Assembly (NCBI RefSeq): GCF_963548695.1
Contig: NZ_CAUUWA010000025.1
Coordinates: 1 to 31,907, forward strand
Source of the DNA: an uncultured Fretibacterium sp.
GTDB lineage: Bacteria; Synergistota; Synergistia; Synergistales; Aminobacteriaceae
Direction: 5' to 3'
DNA length: 31,907 nt
Under the pieces are notes generated by a model, which had not been told where the DNA came from, ran no database searches, and saw only the letters and a program-made list of their open reading frames with translations. The translations under genes were made by a program, and so were the position numbers. This document shows positions 24,875-30,732 of this stretch, piece after piece. Numbering within the stretch: position 1 is the first letter of the stretch; each line of letters begins with the position of its first letter.

Positions 24875-25236
24875 AAGCGGATATCGGCGGATATGAAAGG
24901 CCCATCCATCTCGAGGAAGAAGGGCTCGGTGGAGAAGGGCTCGATGGAAAGGAGAAGGCATAAGACCGACTTTGGTTGATACGCAAAACCTTCGATCCAG
25001 CTGCCTTTGTCGATCTTAGGGAAGCGCTGATTAAAACAAAAACACATATTTAGTCCCCCGGGCAAGGGACCCAGGCCACCTTCCTGCAGCCCTCCTGTGG
25101 GACCTCGGCTCCCTATATCCAGGGTGCTACCGGGCGGGCGGCCTCCAGGAGCACCCAGCTTCTTCCTTGTGTCATAAGTACGATAAAATAGAAGATAGGA
25201 GAGGCGCTCAGAACATAGAGCGAAGCTGTTTGGGGC
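24875..25236. other. Gene-free stretch with a 15-bp duplication and two hairpins
   Basis: I see no convincing gene here. A 15-bp unit (AGAAGGGCTCGGTGG) is present twice at 24918-24947. GTCCC/GGGAC form a hairpin at 25053-25070, and GGGTGCT/AGCACCC pair across 25122-25156. The DNA between 25050 and 25160 is strongly folded in both orientations, which hints at a remnant structured RNA or mobile element end. A 72-codon minus frame here matches no family I know. Confidence 0.5.
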
Positions 25237-25257
25237 ATCCCCCCGAAAGGGGGTGAT
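25237..25257 (+). promoter_or_regulatory. GAAA-capped hairpin that hides the Shine-Dalgarno of a small ORF
   Basis: ATCCCCCC (25237-25244) and GGGGGTGAT (25249-25257) form an 8-bp stem with one bulged base, closed by a GAAA tetraloop. The G run is the Shine-Dalgarno of the GTG at 25261. When folded it would block ribosome entry, so translation should be low or conditional. Confidence 0.55.
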
Positions 25258-25260
25258 AGC

Positions 25261-25344
25261 GTGGAGAGAATAACAAAGCTCGTAAGAGCGCTAGCAACAC
25301 TCTTACGAGCCCTCGCCGAACTTCTTCGGCTTTTCAAAGCGTAA
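25261..25344 (+). CDS. 27-residue amphipathic Leu/Arg heptad-repeat peptide (uncharacterised)
   Basis: I do not recognise a family. The frame runs from GTG at 25261 to TAA at 25342-25344, with AAAGGGGGTG ending about 6 nt before the start. It encodes MERITK followed by the heptads LVRALAT and LLRALAE, then LLRLFKA. On a helical wheel Leu/Ala form one face and Arg/Lys the other, with six basic and two acidic residues. This is the profile of a small membrane-active or toxin-like peptide. Inside the frame lies an 11-bp perfect hairpin (25278-25288 with 25300-25310), and another (25315-25330) ends at TTTTC, resembling a terminator. Against a gene: it is tiny, and palindromic DNA can produce repetitive peptides by chance. 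No clear promoter is seen. Confidence 0.45.
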   Translation: MERITKLVRALATLLRALAELLRLFKA

Positions 25345-25362
25345 TCCCTCACGTCAGGGCGT

Positions 25363-25439
25363 AAGTCCGAGGTGGGGAAATCGGCCCCGCTTCGGCAGCC
25401 CAGGAAACAACCCCGTCCAACCTCTCCTGGGCGGGACTT
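25363..25439 (+). ncRNA. Structured RNA candidate with possible pseudoknot
   Basis: An outer stem pairs AAGTCC (25363-25368) with GGACTT (25434-25439). Inside are GGGG/CCCC (25374-25377 with 25385-25388) and an 8-bp stem GCCCAGGA/TCCTGGGC (25398-25405 with 25425-25432). GAGGT (25369-25373) can pair with ACCTC (25420-25424) in the loop of the latter, which would form a pseudoknot. The fold is close to symmetric, so the minus strand could fold too. It lies between the small peptide ORF and the truncated ATPase. I do not recognise the class. Confidence 0.35.
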
Positions 25440-25452
25440 CTTGGTTATTATA

Positions 25453-25677
25453 TCATTTATCGTTTACGGCCGAAAAACACAAAATTGCGGTGTCTTTATT
25501 GATCTTTTCGGCAAAACTTTCCTTGCTTTTGGCAATATCACAGGCTGCATAGGCAGCCTTGAGGATATGGGTCTTTCCGGTCCCGTTTTCCCCGGTAAAA
25601 ACATTGATCCCTGGGGAGAACCTGATATCCAACTTTTCAAAGGCGGTAAACTTATCGAACGTAATCCTCTCCAACAT
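25453..25677 (-). pseudogene. N-terminal fragment of a RecF/SMC-like AAA ATPase
   Basis: The 74-residue frame begins MLERITFDKFTAFEKLDIRF and carries the Walker A motif GENGTGKTH, then HILKAAYAACDIAKSKESFA. This is the start of an AAA_21/RecF-like ATPase that is normally 350 residues or longer and has a signature motif and Walker B. Here it stops at 25455-25453, right at the edge of the folded segment at 25363-25439. The rest of the ATPase is not found downstream. GGAGGGG precedes the ATG, so the fragment may still be translated. It reads as a gene truncated by insertion or deletion; residues after about FAEKIN probably come from the joined DNA. Confidence 0.7.
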
Positions 25678-25828
25678 GCCCGCCCCTCCTATCATCAGGC
25701 TTTTCTACTCATCAAGCTTATTATATATGTGGGGAGACTGTGGGACCGGAGCGACGGGGACAAATCCCCGGGGATTCGTCTCCGTCACGGTGCACGGTCG
25801 GCTCGCTGTCCGAAGAAGCTCCCGTTCC

Positions 25829-26011
25829 TTATCGCGTATCGTCGCCCGCAAAGGATTCGGGGCCGGCATCCGGGTTCGAGGCGAGGCAGGCCATCCTGCC
25901 GACCTCCCGCACATAGACCATCCTGACGTTCGTGCGGTAGACCTCGCTCAGCAGGTCCTCCCGCAGGATCTCGTCCGTGCCGCCCACCCTCAGGGCTCCG
26001 GGAGCGGCCAT
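25829..26011 (-). pseudogene. C-terminal remnant of an iron/siderophore ABC transporter ATPase
   Basis: This 60-residue frame encodes GALRVGGTDEILREDLLSEV and then YRTNVRMVYV before ending DDTR. The pattern VxxGTPxEVLTxELLxEVY is the C-terminal tail of FecE/FepC-type ABC ATPases; Walker A, signature and Walker B are all absent. It overlaps the last 22 nt of the AraC gene on the same strand, so it looks like the scar of a deletion that joined the regulator to the tail of a transport gene. AraC regulators of the PchR type often sit beside siderophore transporters, which supports this reading. The similarity is short, so confidence is moderate. Confidence 0.5.
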
Positions 26012-27045
26012 GCGCTGCGCCCATTCCGCCGGTACCGGACCGGAGAGACGCCGTAGCGTCTCTTGAAGGCGCTGCCGAAGTTTCCGCTGTTGGAATAGCC
26101 GACGTCGGAGGCAATTTCCAAGACGGATTTATCCGTCTCGAGCAGCAGCGTCGCGGCCAGGCTCAGACACAGGTTCCTGTGGTGGGTGTAAATCGGCTCT
26201 CCGAAGATATTTTTGAAGCCCTTCTTCATCGTGGTGGAGTTGACGGACAGCTCATGGGCGAGCTCGGAGATCGACGGAGGGTTGTTGATGCGCTCCATCA
26301 GGATTCCCGGAATCATTCTGATCCGCTCCAGCTCGAACGCGTCCCCGCCGCTCCTTTCGTTTTCCTCAGCCGGCAATCCCCTGGCGATTATCCGCGACAG
26401 GACTTCCATCAGCTTGCCCTCGAGGAACAGACGCTTGGCCCGAGCCGGGTAATCGCAATTCAGCATCTGCAGAAAAGGGCCGGCCACACATTGCGGCGCA
26501 CGCAGCAAACGAGGCCCGCCTCCGTACCCGCCGCCCGCTCCGAGCGCCTCCGCCCACAACGCGCCGCCGTCCTCCCCGAGGAGGTCCGACAAGATCCTCC
26601 CGGGGCCGTCGAAAGCGACGGTTTCGCTTGGCCTTCCGCCGCGAAAGACCATGCTGCCCCTGCAGCCCGACGGCGGCAGCAGGAAGAGGTCCCTGGGCAA
26701 AACCGTTCTGCCGCTGCTCTCGTCCAGGAGATAAGAGCCGTCTACGAGGTAGTCCATCCCCAGGACGCCGCCGCCGAAATCGTAGGGTATGACGATGTCC
26801 GCCCTCGGCGAGATCTTGAGGATGTTCAGGCTCGCGCCATGGAAAAGGCTGTGGGTCTCCAGAAGGATCTCCGCGAATGGGGTAGATAAGGAGACAAGCC
26901 CATCCTCCGAGACGTTTACGCCCCTCCCCGTCTCATGGATTGCCTCGAAAAACTCTATGTGATCCCTGAAGGTGACGCGGCAAGACCGTGCCATCATGAC
27001 GGGTTTCCATTCATATGGGTTTCCAAATTCATTATGGGCTTCCAT
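25990..27045 (-). CDS. AraC-family transcriptional regulator (PchR-like)
   Basis: This 351-residue protein ends in a double helix-turn-helix of AraC type: PPSISELAHELSVNSTTMKK forms the first HTH, and SVLEIASDVGYSNSGNFGSA with FKRRYGVSPVRYRRNG the second. The N-terminal ~240 residues are a sensor domain resembling PchR-type iron-siderophore regulators rather than sugar-binding AraC. Its last residues (NGRSAWPLPEP) run past the usual end and may come from rearrangement. The start at 27045 is preceded only by GGGAA. The next methionines, at MMARSCRVTF (about residue 17), are an alternative. An extended -10 (TGGTATAAT) lies upstream. It is divergent from the GLUG lipoprotein gene, its most likely target besides itself. 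Confidence 0.87.
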   Translation of the reverse strand: MEAHNEFGNPYEWKPVMMARSCRVTFRDHIEFFEAIHETGRGVNVSEDGLVSLSTPFAEILLETHSLFHGASLNILKISPRADIVIPYDFGGGVLGMDYLVDGSYLLDESSGRTVLPRDLFLLPPSGCRGSMVFRGGRPSETVAFDGPGRILSDLLGEDGGALWAEALGAGGGYGGGPRLLRAPQCVAGPFLQMLNCDYPARAKRLFLEGKLMEVLSRIIARGLPAEENERSGGDAFELERIRMIPGILMERINNPPSISELAHELSVNSTTMKKGFKNIFGEPIYTHHRNLCLSLAATLLLETDKSVLEIASDVGYSNSGNFGSAFKRRYGVSPVRYRRNGRSAWPLPEP

Positions 27046-27107
27046 TTCCCGACAAGCCGTCCCTCAACAAGCCATCAGACCTTTTGTCAGTCCGCACAAA
27101 CTGAAAT

Positions 27108-27113
27108 ATTATA
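27108..27113 (-). promoter_or_regulatory. Extended -10 promoter for the AraC-type regulator
   Basis: On the minus strand TGG directly precedes TATAAT, the extended -10 form. The -35 region is poor, as expected for that type. The box lies 63 nt upstream of the regulator start. Confidence 0.5.
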
Positions 27114-27123
27114 CCATTTCGAG

Positions 27124-27156
27124 AAAAATTTCCTTTCTCATGACTAAAAATTTCCT
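27124..27156. promoter_or_regulatory. Direct repeats at 22-bp spacing (AraC-type operator candidate)
   Basis: AAAAATTTCCT occurs at 27124-27134 and again at 27146-27156, so the starts are 22 bp apart, about two helical turns. AraC-family proteins bind direct repeats with this kind of phasing. The pair lies between the divergent promoters of the regulator and the GLUG lipoprotein. Confidence 0.5.
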
Positions 27157-27177
27157 CCCGCATAAGCGTTTTCTTGT

Positions 27178-27205
27178 TTGTGGTGTCATACTGCTTCATT
27201 ATAGG
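27178..27205 (+). promoter_or_regulatory. Promoter candidate for the GLUG lipoprotein gene
   Basis: TTGTGG (27178-27183) and TATAGG (27200-27205) are separated by 16 nt, giving four of six matches in each box. The start codon is 44 nt downstream of the -10. The direct repeats lie just upstream of the -35, where an activator would bind. Confidence 0.45.
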
Positions 27206-27248
27206 ATTACAGGCAGAGATGCTAAATTATCCATAGGAGGTGCTTCAA

Positions 27249-28505
27249 TTGAAAAACCTTAGCCTGAGAAGCCGGCGCGGGGCGTTGAATATCGTCATGC
27301 TCTTCCTTCTGGGTGTCGTGCTGCTGGCGAACGGAGGCTGCGGAGGGAGCGGAAAGAGCGAAAATGCGGCACCGCCCTTTGCGGGAGGGCAGGGGACGCA
27401 GGAGGACCCCTACCGGATCGCGACGGCGGAACAGCTCGCGAAGATCAAGGATTACCGGGACAAATCCTTCATCCTGATCTCGGACATCGACCTGTCGTCG
27501 TACGGCAACTGGGACCCGATCGGCACGTTCAACATGGCGAGCGACGACCCTGAAAAAAGTGAGGTCGCCAAATCCTCGCTTGCCTTCGTGGGCCGGTTCG
27601 ACGGCGACGGGCACACGATCTCGAATCTGACCGTCAACCGCCCCGAGACCGTAGGCGTCGGGCTGTTCGGCTTCGTGATGGGCAATGCCGCTTCCCCGTC
27701 CATCCGGAACCTGACCCTCAGCAATGCGGACGTCAAAGGCGCCTGCATGGTTGGGGGCGTCGTCGGGGTGATCAACGGCGGGATAACCGGCATCAAGCTG
27801 ACCGGCGGGAACAGGGTGGAAGGCTACATGGTCGGCGCCGTTGGCGGCATAGCGGGAATGGGGTACGGCGCCATCGAAAACTGCTCCGCCAACGCCAGCG
27901 TAACCTCCAACGGGAAGAACATGCAGGGGCTTGGCCTCATCTGCGGGGGCGGCAAGTGGCTGACCGTCCGCGCCTGCACGGCAGAGGGGAACGTCACGGC
28001 AAAGGGATTCGGGGCTTTTTCCGTAGGAGGGCTGGTCGGCTGCATCCAGGAATCGCCGGTCATGGAGAACTGCGCCGTAAAGGCGACCATCGATGCCTCG
28101 GACGAAAAGAGCTTCATGGTCGGCGGGTTGACGGGACACGCCGGCAATTACGACAAGAGCAGCCCCACCCTGATCCGGAACTGCTCTGCCGACGTCGACA
28201 TCACGGTCTCGGCCTCGTCGAAGCGGGTCGGCGGGCTGGTCGGCGGAAACCTCTTCGTGTCGGCATTCCTGGAGGAGCACCCGGGCCCCTCGCTCTATCG
28301 CATAACCGGCTGCGCCACATCCGGCTCCATCAAGGGAAACGCGAGCCAAGTCGGGAGCATCGCCGGATACGGCTACGATTGCTCCGTCACGGACTGCACG
28401 AGCACGCTCGTCTGGAGCGGCGGGGCGATCAAACAGGTTGGCCTGATGCACGGTGCGGGGGATACGCCCGACCCCATCGGCCTGGATTATTATGCGGGCG
28501 AATGA
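27249..28505 (+). CDS. GLUG-repeat surface lipoprotein (adhesin-like beta-helix)
   Basis: The 418-residue product starts with a signal sequence (KNLSLRSRRG, then hydrophobic NIVMLFLLGVVLLANGGC). The cysteine after ANGG is a likely, though imperfect, lipobox. The body carries repeated GLUG-type units: VGGVVGVINGG, VGAVGGIAGMGYG, VGGLVGCIQES, VGGLTGHAGN, VGGLVGGNL and VGSIAGYGYD, each followed by an IxNCxA-type strand. This predicts a right-handed beta-helix as found in bacterial adhesins and IgA protease-like proteins. ADIDLSS-type SDIDLSSYGNWDPIG precedes the repeats. TAGGAGGTG places the start at TTG 27249. The gene probably answers to the divergent AraC-type regulator. Ligand and function are unknown. 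Confidence 0.82.
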   Translation: MKNLSLRSRRGALNIVMLFLLGVVLLANGGCGGSGKSENAAPPFAGGQGTQEDPYRIATAEQLAKIKDYRDKSFILISDIDLSSYGNWDPIGTFNMASDDPEKSEVAKSSLAFVGRFDGDGHTISNLTVNRPETVGVGLFGFVMGNAASPSIRNLTLSNADVKGACMVGGVVGVINGGITGIKLTGGNRVEGYMVGAVGGIAGMGYGAIENCSANASVTSNGKNMQGLGLICGGGKWLTVRACTAEGNVTAKGFGAFSVGGLVGCIQESPVMENCAVKATIDASDEKSFMVGGLTGHAGNYDKSSPTLIRNCSADVDITVSASSKRVGGLVGGNLFVSAFLEEHPGPSLYRITGCATSGSIKGNASQVGSIAGYGYDCSVTDCTSTLVWSGGAIKQVGLMHGAGDTPDPIGLDYYAGE

Positions 28506-28563
28506 ACGATTGCAAGATGAAAAAGTGAGGCCATGCGTGCCTGCCTATACGCCTGATGGAACC

Positions 28564-28598
28564 GTGAGGCCGGCCGTCCGTTGGACGGCCGGCCTCAC
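28564..28598. terminator. 16-bp perfect hairpin after the GLUG lipoprotein gene
   Basis: GTGAGGCCGGCCGTCC and GGACGGCCGGCCTCAC form a perfect 16-bp stem around GTT. It begins 58 nt past the stop codon. There is no T run on either side, so termination is uncertain, but the stem is strong enough to block or stabilise transcripts in both directions. Confidence 0.5.
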
Positions 28599-28686
28599 CC
28601 ATCGCCGTGCATACCGCCAGGGGCGCTGCGGCGCCATCCGCGTAAGCGCAGGGACCCGCACAAGGATGCCCACGACAGGCCGCGTG

Positions 28687-28722
28687 GTGTACAATGGGGT
28701 GTGCAATGAGATGTACAATGTT
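28687..28722 (+). repeat. 12-bp tandem repeat, three units, each with a -10-like TACAAT/TGCAAT
   Basis: Units GTGTACAATGGG (28687-28698), GTGTGCAATGAG (28699-28710) and ATGTACAATGTT (28711-28722) follow each other directly. Each has a -10-like hexamer. They lie 30-65 nt before the lplA start, where its promoter is expected. A clear -35 is not seen. Confidence 0.6.
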
Positions 28723-28751
28723 AAGAACACGACATTGAGGAGGCGTATCCC

Positions 28752-29750
28752 TTGCTGCTGATAGAAAATCCGTCCACCGACCCCGCATACAACCACGCCC
28801 TGGAGGAGTACCTGCTGAAGAACGTCCGGGAGGACGTCTTCATGGTCTGGCAGAACGTGCCGACAATCCTTATCGGCCGCAATCAGGACGCCCGCTGCGA
28901 GTACGACGCCGACTACGCCGAGGAAAAGGGCATCCGGGTAGTGCGCCGGCTCTCGGGCGGAGGCACCATCTACTGCGACCTCAAGAACCTCCAGTACACC
29001 CTCATTGCCCCCTTCCGCGACGAGGGGGAAAACCCGTTTCTCAAGTTTGCCTCCCCGGTCGTCGATGCCCTGAGGCAGCTCGGAATAGACGCGGAGTTCA
29101 CGGGTAGAAACGACATCACCGTGGAGGGCAAAAAGGTCTCCGGAAACGCCCAGTTCCGGTACGAGAACCGGGTGCTGCACCACGGGACGCTCCTGTTCGA
29201 CGTGGACATGGAGGCCATCTCCAAGGCCCTGCGGCCCAACCCGGTCAAGCTCGTGAACAAGCAGATCCAGTCCGTCGCCAGCAGGATCGGAACGCTCTCC
29301 GAATACGTCCGCATGGACGTGCGGGCGTTCATGGAGTACCTGAAGGGACATTTCATGAAGCATTACGGCATCCGTGAGACGTACGTCCTCCGCGAGGACG
29401 AGCTGAGGGAGGTGCTGCGGATCAAGCGGGAGCGCTTCGACTCCCCAGCTTGGAACCTGGGGGTTCGGTATCGTTTCACCCACAGCTACGACGTCCACCA
29501 CCCCTTCGGCATGATCGGGTACCGCCTTGAGGTCGCCGAGGGGGTTATCCGGCACGCGGAGATCCTGGGGGACTTCTTCGGGGACCGGGACATCTTCGAG
29601 CTGGCGCAGCGGTTGGAGGGAAACGCCCTGGAGCGTGGCGCCCTGGTTCGGTGCCTGGAGGGCATCCGGGCCGGGGACTACATCCACGGGATGGAGAACG
29701 AGGTGCTGATCGAGGACGTGACGACCGCTCGGACCACGGACGCGGCCTGA
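28752..29750 (+). CDS. lplA: Lipoate-protein ligase A
   Basis: LplA attaches lipoate (or octanoate) to lysines of lipoyl domains by an acyl-AMP intermediate. The 332-residue protein has both the catalytic domain and the C-terminal accessory domain. Catalytic-domain motifs are RRLSGGGTIYCDLKNLQYTL (about 65-84), GRNDITVEGKKVSGNAQF (lysine of the KVSG loop) and HHGTLLFDVD. The C-terminal domain spans roughly residues 245-332. The start is TTG at 28752, preceded by GAGGAGG at 9 nt. lipA follows after 36 nt, so they form one unit. The likely targets are the glycine cleavage H protein or 2-oxoacid dehydrogenases, neither of which is in the window. Confidence 0.93.
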   Translation: MLLIENPSTDPAYNHALEEYLLKNVREDVFMVWQNVPTILIGRNQDARCEYDADYAEEKGIRVVRRLSGGGTIYCDLKNLQYTLIAPFRDEGENPFLKFASPVVDALRQLGIDAEFTGRNDITVEGKKVSGNAQFRYENRVLHHGTLLFDVDMEAISKALRPNPVKLVNKQIQSVASRIGTLSEYVRMDVRAFMEYLKGHFMKHYGIRETYVLREDELREVLRIKRERFDSPAWNLGVRYRFTHSYDVHHPFGMIGYRLEVAEGVIRHAEILGDFFGDRDIFELAQRLEGNALERGALVRCLEGIRAGDYIHGMENEVLIEDVTTARTTDAA

Positions 29751-29786
29751 GGCCCGGACAGGAAGAATACAAGGAGGGGTAGGACC

Positions 29787-30638
29787 ATGACAACCGCAAA
29801 GACAGCGGTACGCAAGCCCGAGTGGCTGAAGATCAAAATTCAGGGCGGCCGCCCGTTCCAGGAGGTCGAGGAGCTCCTGAGGGGCCTGCACCTGAACACC
29901 GTGTGCCAGGAGGCCAACTGCCCGAACCGCATGGAATGCTACGGCAAGAGGACGGCGACCTTCATCATCCTGGGCCGGAACTGCACGCGCAACTGCACCT
30001 TCTGTAACGTCAGCCGGGAGCTCCCCGACCCCGTGGACCCGCTGGAGCCGGAGCACGTCGCAAGGGCCGTCCGCTCGCTGAAGCTCCGCCACGCCGTCGT
30101 CACCTCCGTCACGCGGGACGACCTCCCCGATCAGGGCGCGGGGCAGTTCGCCGCCTGCCTCCGGGAGCTCCGGGCGCAGTGCCCGGACACAACCGTCGAG
30201 CTGCTGATCCCGGACATGCAGGGGCGCGAGGACCTGCTGGACATCATCCTGGCGGAACGCCCGGACGTCCTGAACCACAATGTGGAGACGGTGCCCTCCC
30301 TGTACTTCAAGGTGCGCCCCCAGGCAGACTTCGAGCGGTCCCTGGCCGTCCTCCGCTACGCGAAGGAGAAGGGCTTCAAGACGAAATCGGGCATCATGGT
30401 CGGGCTCGGCGAGCGGGAAGACGAGGTAATAGACGTCATGAAGCGGCTCAGGGAGGGGGACTGCGACATGCTGACCGTGGGGCAGTACCTCCAGCCGACC
30501 TCGCGGCACATCGCGGTGTACGAGTACGTCACCCCCGAGACGTTCGAGTTCTATCGCGTCAAGGCGCTGGAGCTCGGCTTCGCGCGGGTGGCCTCCGGGC
30601 CGTTCGTCCGCAGCTCCTACAAGGCCGAGGCGCTGTAG
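29787..30638 (+). CDS. lipA: Lipoyl synthase (radical SAM)
   Basis: LipA inserts two sulfur atoms into protein-bound octanoyl groups. The 283-residue protein has the N-terminal auxiliary-cluster motif CQEANCPNRMEC (C40, C45, C51), the radical SAM motif CTRNCTFC (C66, C70, C73) and the C-terminal RSSY motif (R275-Y278, in VRSSYKAEAL), whose serine ligates the auxiliary cluster. GRNCTRNCTFCNV and MVGLGE are textbook LipA. The ATG follows GGAGGGGTAGGA. With LplA upstream, octanoate or lipoate can be loaded and converted without LipB, which is not seen here. It is the last gene of this plus-strand unit; the next gene is convergent. Confidence 0.96.
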   Translation: MTTAKTAVRKPEWLKIKIQGGRPFQEVEELLRGLHLNTVCQEANCPNRMECYGKRTATFIILGRNCTRNCTFCNVSRELPDPVDPLEPEHVARAVRSLKLRHAVVTSVTRDDLPDQGAGQFAACLRELRAQCPDTTVELLIPDMQGREDLLDIILAERPDVLNHNVETVPSLYFKVRPQADFERSLAVLRYAKEKGFKTKSGIMVGLGEREDEVIDVMKRLREGDCDMLTVGQYLQPTSRHIAVYEYVTPETFEFYRVKALELGFARVASGPFVRSSYKAEAL

Positions 30639-30711
30639 CTTTGGAGTACCGCGTTTCGTTCAAATCAATCCGAGGAATGCCCGAAACAACGCCTGGATGC
30701 AATTTATGATT

Positions 30712-30729
30712 CAATTAACCCGTTAATTG
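30712..30729. terminator. AT-rich palindrome between convergent genes
   Basis: CAATTAAC and GTTAATTG pair perfectly around CC. It lies between the convergent ends of lipA and the membrane glycosyltransferase, only a few bases from the latter's stop. The stem is AT-rich and no T run follows, so terminator function is weakly supported. Confidence 0.3.
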
Positions 30730-30732
30730 CTC

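Noticed and set aside
25081..25160. 4.5S/SRP RNA or 6S RNA
   Set aside because: The region is folded, but it lacks the SRP core GGUCAGG/GGAAGG pattern and the 6S open-bubble layout.
25113..25352. 79-residue minus-strand frame
   Set aside because: It lies opposite the folded region and small ORF and has no ribosome site or family. A coding palindrome explains part of its hydrophobic look.
25052..25438. Miniature inverted-repeat element with AGTCCC/GGGACT ends
   Set aside because: The ends match for only six bases and no target duplication is visible, so I do not annotate it as an element.
28545..30509. 654-residue minus-strand frame
   Set aside because: Antisense to lplA and lipA, whose catalytic motifs are intact.
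30655..30680. tRNA-like T-loop (GTTCAAATC)
   Set aside because: No T-stem, anticodon arm or acceptor pairing surrounds it.
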